Shown piece by piece: positions 26,001 through 33,954 of a stretch of 58,741 nt of DNA; positions within the stretch are counted from its first letter, which is position 1, and each line of letters begins with the position of its first letter. The translations under genes were made by a program, and so were the position numbers. The stretch is taken from contig NZ_JACCPY010000028.1 in the NCBI RefSeq assembly GCF_013426975.1, forward strand, positions 1 to 58,741. Direction: 5' to 3'. The notes under the pieces were generated by a model. It saw only the letters and a list, made by a program, of their open reading frames with translations, had not been told where the DNA came from and searched no databases. The DNA comes from Sphaerotilus sulfidivorans (GTDB taxonomy: Bacteria > Pseudomonadota > Gammaproteobacteria > Burkholderiales > Burkholderiaceae_C).

Positions 26001-26537
26001 ATGATGCCGAACCCCGCCGACACCCCTGACGCCGACGATCTGCGCGCCGCACGCCTGCTGCAGCAGGCCCTGGCCCGTCCAGGCGAGATTCTCGAGATCG
26101 AGCCGTCCAGCCCGCCGCAGCCCGCCCGGCCCTTCGTGCGCCAGGGCACCGGCCGGCTGTCGCCGGCGATGAAGACGGTGCTGCAGGCCCTGTCCGGTCA
26201 TGCCGCGCCGCTGCGGCTGGCGCTGACCACCGCCGCCGAGGTCGACCCGGCGGTGTGGCAGACGCCGGCCGGCACGCCGGCGATGCTGCTGATCGAGGTG
26301 CCGGCGCTGCGCGACGGCCGCAGCGCCGAGCGCACCCGCGACGACGAGGATCCGGACCTCACGCCCTGCCTGTGCATCGACGGCACCCGTCACCTGAGCG
26401 TAGCCGGCATCGCGCGTCATTTCTGGCGGCGCCGGCCCGAGGCCGATCCGGCCGACCCGGGGGTCGATCTGGTGCTGTGCAGCGATCGCCGGCTGGTGGC
26501 GATCGGCCGGCAGTCGCGGGTCTGGCTCTGCAGCTGA
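26001..26537 (+). CDS. PhnH-like protein (phosphonate C-P lyase subunit family)
   Basis: The 178-residue protein looks like a divergent, slightly short PhnH (E. coli PhnH has 194 residues). Matching positions: LLQQALARPGEILEI with the family N-terminal RRLLKAMSEPG, LSPAMKTVLQALSGHAAPLRL with the TLADNDTPVWL region, VWQTPAGTPAMLLIEVPALRDG with FHTNAPL and LILQVASL, and GVDLVLCSDRRLVAIGRQSRVW with the C-terminal GIDLIL..RLLAIPRTT. PhnH is a structural subunit of the C-P lyase core complex. No other phn genes are in the window, so its role is unclear. AAGGAG lies 9 nt before ATG 26001. It diverges from plcP across 148 bases containing the Pho-box-like repeats, so phosphate control is plausible. 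Confidence 0.55.
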   Translation: MMPNPADTPDADDLRAARLLQQALARPGEILEIEPSSPPQPARPFVRQGTGRLSPAMKTVLQALSGHAAPLRLALTTAAEVDPAVWQTPAGTPAMLLIEVPALRDGRSAERTRDDEDPDLTPCLCIDGTRHLSVAGIARHFWRRRPEADPADPGVDLVLCSDRRLVAIGRQSRVWLCS

Positions 26538-26574
26538 GGCCGCGGCGCGCAGCCGCCAGATGAAACCGCGTGAA

Positions 26575-26603
26575 ACAAGGGCAGGCAAACACAAGGGCAG
26601 GCA
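26575..26603 (+). repeat. Short tandem direct repeat, 13-mer twice
   Basis: ACAAGGGCAGGCA occurs at 26575-26587 and 26591-26603, a 16-bp period, in the gap between the PhnH-like gene and the next small gene. Downstream, CCCGGT-GACA-ACCGGG forms a 6-bp hairpin at about 26627. These could be a regulator site and a transcript end, but no T-run follows. Confidence 0.4.
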
Positions 26604-26686
26604 CTGCGGCTACCATCGCGCCCCCCGGTGACAACCGGGCGACATCCGTCTAAAACAACGAATTCCTTAACGCTCGAGGAATGCCC

Positions 26687-26968
26687 ATGACCCACAGGAT
26701 CTTCCAGCGCACCGACCGGGGCCGTGCCGCCCTGCTCGAGGAGCAGGAACTGCCCGCCGAGGCCCTGCGCCTGCTGATGCGCCTCAACGGCTACACCCCC
26801 CTGGACCAGCTGCGCGGCCCGGACGAGGACCGGGCACAGGCACTGGCCGCCCTGACGCCGCTGCTGGAGGCGGGCCTGGCCGAGCCGGTCACGCCGAGCG
26901 CCCAGGCACCACGCCCCTCGGCCTGGAGCGACTGGTTCTCCGGCCAGCCGGTGGCGCTGCCGGCCTGA
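26687..26968 (+). CDS. Hypothetical small protein
   Basis: This 93-residue protein is not assigned to a function. It begins MTHRIFQRTDRGRAALLEEQ, which resembles the winged-helix-like N-termini of small Burkholderiales proteins (phrase: relapse of TDRGRAAL and LPAEALRLLMRLNGYTPLDQL), and ends in a Pro/Ser/Trp-rich tail. ATG 26687 is chosen over 26681 because GAGGA lies 6 nt upstream of it and directly abuts the earlier ATG. There are no cysteines and no membrane segment. It precedes trkA by 75 bases; a regulatory link is possible but unsupported. Confidence 0.55.
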   Translation: MTHRIFQRTDRGRAALLEEQELPAEALRLLMRLNGYTPLDQLRGPDEDRAQALAALTPLLEAGLAEPVTPSAQAPRPSAWSDWFSGQPVALPA

Positions 26969-27043
26969 TCACGGCCTGATCCCGGACAAGCCCGACGCGG
27001 CAGCGCGCGCCCCGGCGTCAGCGCCGCTGCCGATAATCGCGCC

Positions 27044-28423
27044 ATGAACATCCTGATCATCGGCGCCGGCCGGGTCGGCACCAGCGTGGCAGAGCACCTG
27101 GTGTCGGAGCGCAACGACATCACCGTCATCGACACCGACCCGCAGCGGCTGCGCGATCTGCAGGAGCGCCTGGACCTGCGCGGCGTCTGCGGCAACGCGA
27201 TCCAGCCCTCGGTGCTGCGCGAGGCCGGCGCCGAGGACTGCGACCTGCTGGTGGCCTGCGCGCCGCAGGACGAGACCAACCTGACGGTCTGCAAGGTCGC
27301 GCACGACCTGTTCAACGTCACCACCTCCATCGCGCGGCTGCGCTCGCCCGAGTTCGTCGAGGGCGCGCCGCTGCTGGCGCGCGAGGGCGGCTTCGCGGTC
27401 GACCATGTGATCTGCCCGGAGCAGTCGGTCACCACCTACATCCGCAAGCTCGTCGAGTATCCGGAGGCGCTGCGTGTCATCGAGTTCGCGGGCGGACGGG
27501 TCACGCTGGCGGGCGTGCGCGCCGGCGCCGGCAGCCGGCTGGTCGGCCACCGGCTCGACGAGATCCCGACGCTGGTGCCGAACCTGGACATGCGCGTCGT
27601 CGGCCTGTTCCGGCGCGAGCAGCCGCTGAAGGCCGACGGCAGCACCCGCATCGAGGCCGGCGACGAGGCCTTCGTGCTGACCCGCACCGCCGCGGTCACC
27701 GAGGTGCTGTGCGCGCTGCGCGAGCGCGACCGGCCGGTGCGCCGCGTCATGATCGCCGGCGGCGGCAAGGTCGGCCTGCGCCTGGCGCGCGAGCTGCGCG
27801 GCCGCTGCGAGATCCGCCTGATCGAGCTCGACCGCCAGCGCTGCGAGTACCTTGCCGCCGAGCTGGGCTCGGAGGTGCTGGTGCTGCACGGCGACGCCAC
27901 CGACGAGGAGCTGATGACCGACGCCAATGTCGGCGAGACCGATGTCTTCATCGCGCTGTCGAGCGACGACGAGGACAACATCCTGTCGGGCCTGCTGTCC
28001 AAGCGCCTGGGCGCGCGCCGCGCCATCGTGCTGATCAACCGCCGCGCCTACACCGAGCTGGTGCAGGGCACGCAGATCGACGTGGCGATCTCGCCGCAGC
28101 ATGCGGTCATCGGCGAGCTGCTGGCCTATGTGCGCCGCGGCGATGTCGAGGCGGTGCACAGCATGCGCCAGGGCGCGGCCGAATCGCTGGAGATCATCGC
28201 GCGCGGCGACCGGCGCAGCTCCAAGGTGGTGAGCCGGCGCATCGAGCAGATCGACCTGCCCGAGGGCGTGCAGATCGGCGCGATCGTGCGCGGCGACGAG
28301 GTCATCATGGCCCACCACGACACCGTCATCCAGACCGACGACCATGTCATCGTCTTCCTGCCGAGCAAGCGCCAGGTGCGTGCGGTCGAGAAGCTGTTCC
28401 AGGTCGGCGCGACCTTCTTCTGA
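27044..28423 (+). CDS. trkA: Trk system potassium transporter, NAD-binding peripheral subunit
   Basis: The 459-residue protein has the duplicated TrkA layout: two RCK N-domains each with a Rossmann motif (MNILIIGAGRVGTSVAEHL at the N-terminus and VMIAGGGKVGLRLARELRG near residue 235) and two RCK C-domains. The acidic ends of the beta strands that bind NAD ribose are visible (TVIDTD, LIELDR). It gates the TrkH channel at the inner face of the membrane. Length equals that of E. coli TrkA (458). It is followed after 18 bases by trkH, forming a trkAH operon. Confidence 0.95.
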   Translation: MNILIIGAGRVGTSVAEHLVSERNDITVIDTDPQRLRDLQERLDLRGVCGNAIQPSVLREAGAEDCDLLVACAPQDETNLTVCKVAHDLFNVTTSIARLRSPEFVEGAPLLAREGGFAVDHVICPEQSVTTYIRKLVEYPEALRVIEFAGGRVTLAGVRAGAGSRLVGHRLDEIPTLVPNLDMRVVGLFRREQPLKADGSTRIEAGDEAFVLTRTAAVTEVLCALRERDRPVRRVMIAGGGKVGLRLARELRGRCEIRLIELDRQRCEYLAAELGSEVLVLHGDATDEELMTDANVGETDVFIALSSDDEDNILSGLLSKRLGARRAIVLINRRAYTELVQGTQIDVAISPQHAVIGELLAYVRRGDVEAVHSMRQGAAESLEIIARGDRRSSKVVSRRIEQIDLPEGVQIGAIVRGDEVIMAHHDTVIQTDDHVIVFLPSKRQVRAVEKLFQVGATFF

Positions 28424-28441
28424 CACCGGCCGGCCGATCCG

Positions 28442-29899
28442 ATGCGCTACTACTACCCGGTCTTCAAGGTGCTCGGCGGCGTGCTGATGCTGTTCGGGCT
28501 GACGATGGCGGTGCCGCTGGGCTTCTCGCACTTCTGCCACGACGGCATCGAGGAGGGCTTCGCGCTGTCGATGGCGATCACCATCGCGATCGGCGCCGGC
28601 CTGTTCCTGCACTGCCGCCATCTCGACCGCGAGCTGCAGCCGCATGACGGCTTCCTGCTGGCGACGCTGGTCTGGACGGTGCTGCCGGTCTTCGGCGCCA
28701 TTCCGCTGCTGCTGCACATTCCCGGCCTGAGCCTCACCGATGCCTACTTCGAGGCCGTCTCCGGGCTGACGACAACCGGCGCCACCGTGCTGACCGGGCT
28801 GGAGAAGCTGCCGGTGTCGCTCAACATCTGGCGCTGCTTCATGGTGCTGATCGGTGGCATGGGCATCATCGTGCTGGCGGTGGCGATCCTGCCGCTGCTG
28901 GGCGTGGGCGGCAGCCAGGTCTTCAAGGCCGAGACACCCGGCCCCATGAAGGACGACAAGCTCACCCCGCGCATCGCCGAGACCGCACGCGGGCTGTGGG
29001 CGGTCTATTTCGCCATCGCCACCGCCTGCCTGCTGGGCTATCGCTGGGCCGGCATGAGCTGGCCGGACGCCTTCATGCACATGTGCTCGACGATGGGCCT
29101 GGGCGGGCTGGCGGGCTATGACGCCAGCTTCGCCGCCTTCGACTCGCTGAAGGTGGAACTGGTGGCCATCGTGTTCATGCTGCTGGCCGGCGTGAACTTC
29201 GCGCTCTATTTCCGCATCTGGCAGCGCCGCTCGATGCGACCGCTGTGGCGCGATCTGGAAGCGCGGCTGTTCTTCGTGCTGATGGCCGCCAGCGTCGCGG
29301 TGGTCACCGTCTTCCTGGTCGCGCACGGCGTCTATCCGGAGTGGACGACCGCGCTGCGCCACGCCGCATTCAACGTCATCTCGGTGGCGACGACCACCGG
29401 CTTCGCGACGGTCGACTACGCGCAGTGGCCGATCTTCGCGCCGATCCTGATGCTGTTCCTGTGCGGCTTCGCGACCTGCGCGGGCTCGACCGGCGGCGGC
29501 ATCAAGCTCAGCCGCTCGCTCTTGCTGATGAAGCAGGTGCAGCGCGAGTTCACCCGGCTGCTGCACCCGCGCGCGGTGCGGCCGGTGACGCTGGGCGGCG
29601 CGGTGGTGGAGCCGCAGGTGCTGTTCTCGGTGCAGGCCTTCATGCTGGTCTACGGCGCGGTGCTGACCGCCGGCACGATGGCGCTGCTGCTGACCGGGCT
29701 GGACATCGTCAGCGCGTTCACGGCGGTGGTGGCCTGCGTCAACAACACCGGCCCCGGCCTGGGCCAGGTCGGCCCGGCCAACAACTACCAGGGGCTCACC
29801 GACGCGCAGACCTGGATCTGCACCGTGGTGATGCTGCTCGGGCGGTTGGAGCTGTTCGCGGTGCTGATCCTGTTCACGCCGCAGTTCTGGCGGCGATGA
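28442..29899 (+). CDS. trkH: Trk system potassium uptake channel subunit
   Basis: The 485-residue inner-membrane protein is TrkH. The four selectivity-filter P-loops are recognisable: SGLTTTGATVL, CSTMGLGGLAGYD, SVATTTGFATVDY and CVNNTGPGLGQVGP. It also has the CAGSTGGGIKLSR segment between repeats C and D. It carries out K+ uptake with TrkA. The length is typical. The chrA gene begins in the ATGA overlap at its stop codon, so the three genes are probably one transcript. Confidence 0.95.
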   Translation: MRYYYPVFKVLGGVLMLFGLTMAVPLGFSHFCHDGIEEGFALSMAITIAIGAGLFLHCRHLDRELQPHDGFLLATLVWTVLPVFGAIPLLLHIPGLSLTDAYFEAVSGLTTTGATVLTGLEKLPVSLNIWRCFMVLIGGMGIIVLAVAILPLLGVGGSQVFKAETPGPMKDDKLTPRIAETARGLWAVYFAIATACLLGYRWAGMSWPDAFMHMCSTMGLGGLAGYDASFAAFDSLKVELVAIVFMLLAGVNFALYFRIWQRRSMRPLWRDLEARLFFVLMAASVAVVTVFLVAHGVYPEWTTALRHAAFNVISVATTTGFATVDYAQWPIFAPILMLFLCGFATCAGSTGGGIKLSRSLLLMKQVQREFTRLLHPRAVRPVTLGGAVVEPQVLFSVQAFMLVYGAVLTAGTMALLLTGLDIVSAFTAVVACVNNTGPGLGQVGPANNYQGLTDAQTWICTVVMLLGRLELFAVLILFTPQFWRR

Positions 29900-31230
29900 C
29901 GATGACCGCCCCGCGCCACCCCAGCTTCGGCGAAGCCTTCCTCTACTGGCTGCGGCTCGGCTTCATCAGCTTCGGCGGCCCGGCCGGCCAGATCGCGCTG
30001 ATGCATGCCGAGCTGGTCGAGCGCCGGCGCTGGATCAGCGAGGGCCGCTTCCTGCATGCACTGAACTACTGCATGGTGCTGCCCGGCCCGGAGGCGCAGC
30101 AGCTCGCCATCTACCTGGGCTGGCTGCTGCACCGGACCTGGGGCGGCATCGTCGCCGGCACGCTGTTCGTGCTGCCCTCGCTGGTCATCCTGGCGGGGCT
30201 GACCTGGGTCTATCTGGCGTTCGGCGATGTGCCCGTCGTGAAGGGTCTCTTCGACGGGATCAAGCCGGCCGTGGTCGCCATCGTGGTCTTCGCGGCGTGG
30301 CGGATCGGCACGCGGGCGCTGAAGAACCGGGTGCTGCAGGCGATGGCGGCGCTGTCCTTCGTCGCGCTGTTCGGCTTCGATGTGCCGTTCCCGGCGATCG
30401 TGCTGGCGGCCGGACTGATCGGCGCGGTCGGCGGGCGGATCGCGCCGCAGCATTTCCAGACCGGCGGCAGCCACGGCGCGGCCCAGGCCGGCCACGGCCC
30501 CGCGCTGATCGACGACGACACGCCCGCACCGCCGCACGCCCGTTTCCGCTGGGGCTACCTGCTCGTGCTGGTGGGCGTGGCGCTCGGGCTGTGGTTCGGG
30601 ACGATGGCGCTGCTGCTCGGCCAGCCGGTGCTGCGCGACATGGGCAGCTTCTTCACGAAGGCGGCGCTGCTGACCTTCGGCGGCGCCTACGCGGTGCTGC
30701 CCTATGTCTACCAGGGCGGTGTCGAGACCTTCGGCTGGCTGAGCGGCCCGCAGATGATGGACGGCCTGGCGCTGGGCGAGACCACGCCGGGGCCGCTGAT
30801 CATGGTGGTGGCCTTCGTCGGCTTCGTCGGCGCGTGGACGAAGGAAATCTTCGGGCCGGACGCGCTGGCACTGGCCGGTCTGGCCGGGGCCACGGTGGCG
30901 ACCTTCTTCACCTTCCTGCCGAGCTTCGTCTTCATCCTGGCCGGTGCGCCGCTGGTCGAGTCCACCCGCGGCAAGCTGCAGTTCACCGCGCCGCTGACCG
31001 GCATCACCGCCGCGGTGGTCGGCGTGATCCTGAACCTCGCGGTGTTCTTCGGCTGGCATGTCGTCTGGCCGCGGGCGACGGCCGCCGCGCCCTTCTCGGG
31101 CGGGGTCGAGGTGTTCTCGGCAGCGGTGGCGGTGGTGGCCTTCGTGGCGCTGTGGCGCTACCAGCAGGACATCGTCAAGGTGCTGGCGGTCTGCGCCGGG
31201 ATGGGGCTGCTCAGGAGCCTGATGGGCTGA
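29896..31230 (+). CDS. chrA: Chromate efflux transporter, long-chain ChrA type
   Basis: The 444-residue protein is a long-chain (two-domain) CHR family transporter. Each half starts with the family motif: FISFGGPAGQIALMHAELVE in the first (with FLHALNYCMVLPGPEAQQLA) and LTFGGAYAVLPYVYQGGVE in the second (with GLALGETTPGPLIMVVAFVG). ChrA exports chromate from the cytoplasm, driven by membrane potential. The start overlaps the trkH stop (ATGA), implying coupled translation with a K+ transporter, an unusual pairing. It is a housekeeping-type location rather than a chr resistance operon, so sulfate or another oxyanion may be its natural substrate. Confidence 0.9.
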   Translation: MTMTAPRHPSFGEAFLYWLRLGFISFGGPAGQIALMHAELVERRRWISEGRFLHALNYCMVLPGPEAQQLAIYLGWLLHRTWGGIVAGTLFVLPSLVILAGLTWVYLAFGDVPVVKGLFDGIKPAVVAIVVFAAWRIGTRALKNRVLQAMAALSFVALFGFDVPFPAIVLAAGLIGAVGGRIAPQHFQTGGSHGAAQAGHGPALIDDDTPAPPHARFRWGYLLVLVGVALGLWFGTMALLLGQPVLRDMGSFFTKAALLTFGGAYAVLPYVYQGGVETFGWLSGPQMMDGLALGETTPGPLIMVVAFVGFVGAWTKEIFGPDALALAGLAGATVATFFTFLPSFVFILAGAPLVESTRGKLQFTAPLTGITAAVVGVILNLAVFFGWHVVWPRATAAAPFSGGVEVFSAAVAVVAFVALWRYQQDIVKVLAVCAGMGLLRSLMG

Positions 31231-31231
31231 G

Positions 31232-32275
31232 TCAGTGCGCGTGGGTGTGATGCGCGTCCGGCGCATGCGCATGGGCGTGGCGCATCGGCGCATGGGCGTG
31301 CCAGTGGCTGTGCGTGCCGACGGGCATCGGGTCGTGCAAGTGGTCGTGGTGGCCGTCGTCGTGGCGGTGGGCATGTTCGTGCTCCAGCGCCTCGTGCTCA
31401 TGCTCGTGCGCGTGCGACTCGGCCAGGTGCAGCAGCACGCCGGCCAGCATCGCCCCGCTGCCCGCCACCATGCCGACGCCCCACTGCCGATCGCCCAGCG
31501 CGACCGCCGCCACCGCACCCAGGAACGGCGCCAGCGCGAACACCGAGCCGGTGCGCGCCGCGCCGAAGGTGCGCTGCGCCAGCAGGTAGAAGCGCAGGCT
31601 CAGCCCGTAGCCGGACGCGCCAACCGCCAGCAGCGCGGCCACCGCCGTCCATGAGGGCACGGACTCTCCGGCCAGCACCGCGAGCAGCCCCGACGCTGAC
31701 GCCCCGAGCGTCGCCTTGACCATCACGACCTGCCCCGGATCGCGCTCGGCCAGTGCCCGCGAGACGGTGTTGTCCGCGCCCCAGGCCATGGTGGCGACCA
31801 GCACCGCCAGCAGCCCGGCCAGGCCGGCGCGCCCGCTCAGGCCCTGGTCGATCACCAGCAGCACGCCACCGCACAGGATCAGCGCCATCGCGGCGCGCAC
31901 CCGCGCGTCGAGCGCCTCGCGGTAGAGCACCCGCGCCAGCGCGGCCGTGAACAGCGCCTCCAGCGTCAGCATCAGCGAGGCGCTCGCCCCGCTGGTGTGC
32001 TGCAGCCCCCAGGCCAGCGCCACCGGCCCGAGCACCGCGCCGAACGCCGCCATCAGCAGCAGGCGCGGGACGTCGCCGCGCTGCAGCTGCGCCTCTCGAC
32101 CGACCGGCTGGCGCAGCAGCGCGCCCAGCAGCGCCGCACCCGCATACAGCAGCCCGGCGGTGGCGAACGGCCCGAGCCCGGCCCCGAAGCGCTGCACCAG
32201 CGGCGTGCTCAGACCGAACAGCGCCGAGGCGAGCAGCGCCAGCATCGCGCCATGCCAGACCGGGCTCACGGTCAC
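31232..32275 (-). CDS. EamA/DMT-family transporter with histidine-rich tail
   Basis: The 347-residue protein has ten hydrophobic segments in two EamA repeats (GAMLALLASALFGLSTPLVQ; LLAVLVATMAWGADNTVSRAL), placing it in the drug/metabolite transporter superfamily. After about residue 285 comes a cytoplasmic tail of roughly 60 residues, nearly half His, with strings such as HAHEHEHEALEHEHAHRH and HDDGHHDHLHD. Such tails bind Ni, Co or Zn. The GTG at 32275 overlaps the stop of the DUF6488 gene (GTGA), and hupE/ureJ and a secreted His-rich protein lie upstream, so a role in metal export or trafficking is likely. The exact metal is unknown. Confidence 0.82.
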   Translation of the reverse strand: MTVSPVWHGAMLALLASALFGLSTPLVQRFGAGLGPFATAGLLYAGAALLGALLRQPVGREAQLQRGDVPRLLLMAAFGAVLGPVALAWGLQHTSGASASLMLTLEALFTAALARVLYREALDARVRAAMALILCGGVLLVIDQGLSGRAGLAGLLAVLVATMAWGADNTVSRALAERDPGQVVMVKATLGASASGLLAVLAGESVPSWTAVAALLAVGASGYGLSLRFYLLAQRTFGAARTGSVFALAPFLGAVAAVALGDRQWGVGMVAGSGAMLAGVLLHLAESHAHEHEHEALEHEHAHRHDDGHHDHLHDPMPVGTHSHWHAHAPMRHAHAHAPDAHHTHAH

Positions 32276-32634
32276 TGCCCGGTGTGGTTCGCGGCGATGA
32301 AGTTGCCCGGCAGCGTGTAGAACAGGTAGAGCGATTCCTTCGCCTTGTCGGTCGCGGCCGGGTTGCGGAAGGTCAGGCGCCATTCCTTGCCCTTCTTGCC
32401 GTCGATCTGCTCGACCTTCTCGGGCCTGGAGACGGCCTGCCAGGACTTCTCGACCTTGTTGCCTGCGACGAGCTTGTCCTTGTACTGCGTCGCGCAGCCG
32501 ACGACGGTGGCCTCGGCGGCGGGCTTGCTGCCGTGGAAATGGCAGCCCGCGCCGGGATCGGCCAGGGCGGCGGGCGCGGCCAGCAGTGCGGCAGCGGACA
32601 GAACGGCGGTGCGTGCGAGGGTGACGAGGTTCAT
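32272..32634 (-). CDS. DUF6488 family periplasmic protein
   Basis: The 120-residue product begins with a Sec signal peptide (MNLVTLARTAVLSAAALLAA, cleavage probably after ALA-DPG). The mature part contains a HFHG segment, KVEKSWQAV, GKEWRLTFRNPAATDKAKES and ends LPGNFIAANHTGQ, features that match the DUF6488 family as I remember it. The function of the family is unknown; it tends to sit beside HupE/UreJ and metal-efflux genes. AGGAG lies 7 nt before ATG 32634. It overlaps the His-tailed transporter by 4 bases. The longer frame to 32730 lacks a ribosome binding site and would displace the signal peptide. Confidence 0.72.
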   Translation of the reverse strand: MNLVTLARTAVLSAAALLAAPAALADPGAGCHFHGSKPAAEATVVGCATQYKDKLVAGNKVEKSWQAVSRPEKVEQIDGKKGKEWRLTFRNPAATDKAKESLYLFYTLPGNFIAANHTGQ

Positions 32635-32689
32635 GGACGGACTCCTGGATGAAAGGCAAAGGCCTGGGGCAAAGGTCAAGGGTCTAGGG

Positions 32690-33496
32690 TCAAAGGGTGT
32701 TGCGGCTCGGATCCACCGTCTTCTCGACATCCATGTCCTCGTGGATGTGGCGGTGTTCCTGCTCGGGGAAGCGGAAGCTGTCGGGGTCGCTGTCGTGCAG
32801 GTAGCCGTGCAGCTGCATCAGCAGCAGCAGTGCGCCCAGAACCATCAGCAACTGGTTCGCCGCGAAGCTGAGCCGCTCGAACGATGGCCGCCTCCGCCAG
32901 ATGGCCAGCAGCGCCACCATCACGGTCAGCGCCGCGATCTGGCCGATCTCCACCCCGAGGTTGAAGCTCAGGATGCGCAGCAGCATCGCGGTGCTGTCAT
33001 CACCCAGCGGCAGTTGCTGCAGGCGCGTGGACAGCCCGAACCCGTGCAGCAGCCCGAAGCCGAAGACCATGCCGAGCAGGTTCGGCGAGGCCATGCCGAG
33101 GTGCTTCTGGAAGCCGCCGTTGTTGTCGAAGGCCTTGTACATCACGCTCAGCGCGATCACCGCGTCGATCAGGAAGTAGTTCCAGGTGATGCCCCAGAAG
33201 GTGGCGAAGACCAGCGTGATGCAGTGCCCGAGCGTGAAGACGGTGACGAACTTCGCCACATCGCGGAAGGTGTTCAGGAAGAACACCACGCCGAACAGGA
33301 ACAGCAGGTGGTCGTAGCCGCTGAGCATGTGCGTGGCGCCCAGGCCGACATACTGCAGATAGCCGCCGGAGAGCATGCGCTCGCGGTCCTCGGCGGAAAT
33401 GCCATGGGCGAAGGCCAGCACAGGCAGCGCCGCCGCGGCAGCGGTGAACAGGACGCGCGCCAGCCGGCGTCGCATACGCAAGAAGAAAGCGATCAA
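32690..33496 (-). CDS. HupE/UreJ-family membrane protein
   Basis: The 268-residue protein has a signal-like first segment followed by FAHGISAEDRERM, then about seven membrane segments. Family motifs are YVGLGATHMLSGYDHLLFLFG (in parts: GATHMLSGYDHLLF) and FGFGLLHGFGLS, with conserved His in each. HupE/UreJ proteins are nickel/cobalt permeases linked to hydrogenase or urease; neither enzyme is present here. A TTG at 33496 with GAGG 6 nt upstream is taken as start; ATG 33475 is an alternative. The C-terminal tail (EQEHRHIHEDMDVEK) is also His/acidic-rich. Neighbouring His-rich genes support a role in transition-metal movement. Confidence 0.82.
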   Translation of the reverse strand: MIAFFLRMRRRLARVLFTAAAAALPVLAFAHGISAEDRERMLSGGYLQYVGLGATHMLSGYDHLLFLFGVVFFLNTFRDVAKFVTVFTLGHCITLVFATFWGITWNYFLIDAVIALSVMYKAFDNNGGFQKHLGMASPNLLGMVFGFGLLHGFGLSTRLQQLPLGDDSTAMLLRILSFNLGVEIGQIAALTVMVALLAIWRRRPSFERLSFAANQLLMVLGALLLLMQLHGYLHDSDPDSFRFPEQEHRHIHEDMDVEKTVDPSRNTL

Positions 33497-33577
33497 GGGA
33501 AACCTCGTGGAAGGGCGTGCAGGACAGGCCCGGCGCAGTGCGCAAGTCAGCGGACAGCCTCGCCGGGCGCGACAGTC

Positions 33578-33943
33578 TCAGCCGACGAGGTGGCGGGGGG
33601 GTCTCAACAACCCTTCCGGGTTCAGATCGGGGTGAAAGGGCGGTGCATAGCCGGGCTGGAGATTCACTCCCGGCAGGTCGGGCAGCTCGATGGCCGGCAT
33701 CAGCACCGCCATCTGTGAGGGCCCGCCGGCATCGGCATGGACATGTGCGGCCGGAGCATCACGCGGGTCAGGATCGGCGTGCATGTCGCCGTCGTGATGA
33801 TGATGGTGGGCCACACCCTCGGCATGGATCCACGCATGGGCCAGCATGTGCGCCTGCTGCTCGATGCGCCCTGGCAGCAGCGGCAACACCAGCTGCTGCA
33901 GCAGCAGAGCCAGAAGCAGCAGGACAGGCAGGACACGGCGCAT
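33578..33943 (-). CDS. Small secreted histidine-rich protein
   Basis: The 121-residue product has a strongly hydrophobic N-terminus (MRRVLPVLLLLALLLQQLVL), a likely signal peptide or anchor. The mature part has clusters AHMLAHAWIHAEGVAHHHHH and DGDMHADPDPRD, then HVHADAG, and a Pro-rich C-terminus. No family is firmly recognised; small His-rich exported proteins of this type accompany CzcI-like and HupE metal systems. It is 11 bases downstream of the GNAT gene and 81 bases upstream of hupE/ureJ on the same strand. It probably buffers a divalent metal in the periplasm. Confidence 0.65.
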   Translation of the reverse strand: MRRVLPVLLLLALLLQQLVLPLLPGRIEQQAHMLAHAWIHAEGVAHHHHHDGDMHADPDPRDAPAAHVHADAGGPSQMAVLMPAIELPDLPGVNLQPGYAPPFHPDLNPEGLLRPPRHLVG

Positions 33944-33954
33944 GGCGGACGATT

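Noticed and set aside
26563-26577. TCAC and TCAT on the minus strand as a third Pho box
   Set aside because: The cores are 10 bases apart, there are only two, and no minus-strand gene follows directly.
26969-29566. Very long antisense frames (also over 5141-6448, 13010-15784 and 17650-19596)
   Set aside because: They lie opposite clear genes, are rich in Arg, Ala, Gln and His without family motifs, and are typical of high-GC codon bias.
31232-32659. A 475-codon frame extending the DMT transporter upstream
   Set aside because: The extension is the shadow of the DUF6488 gene; a GTG overlapping that gene's stop is the natural start.
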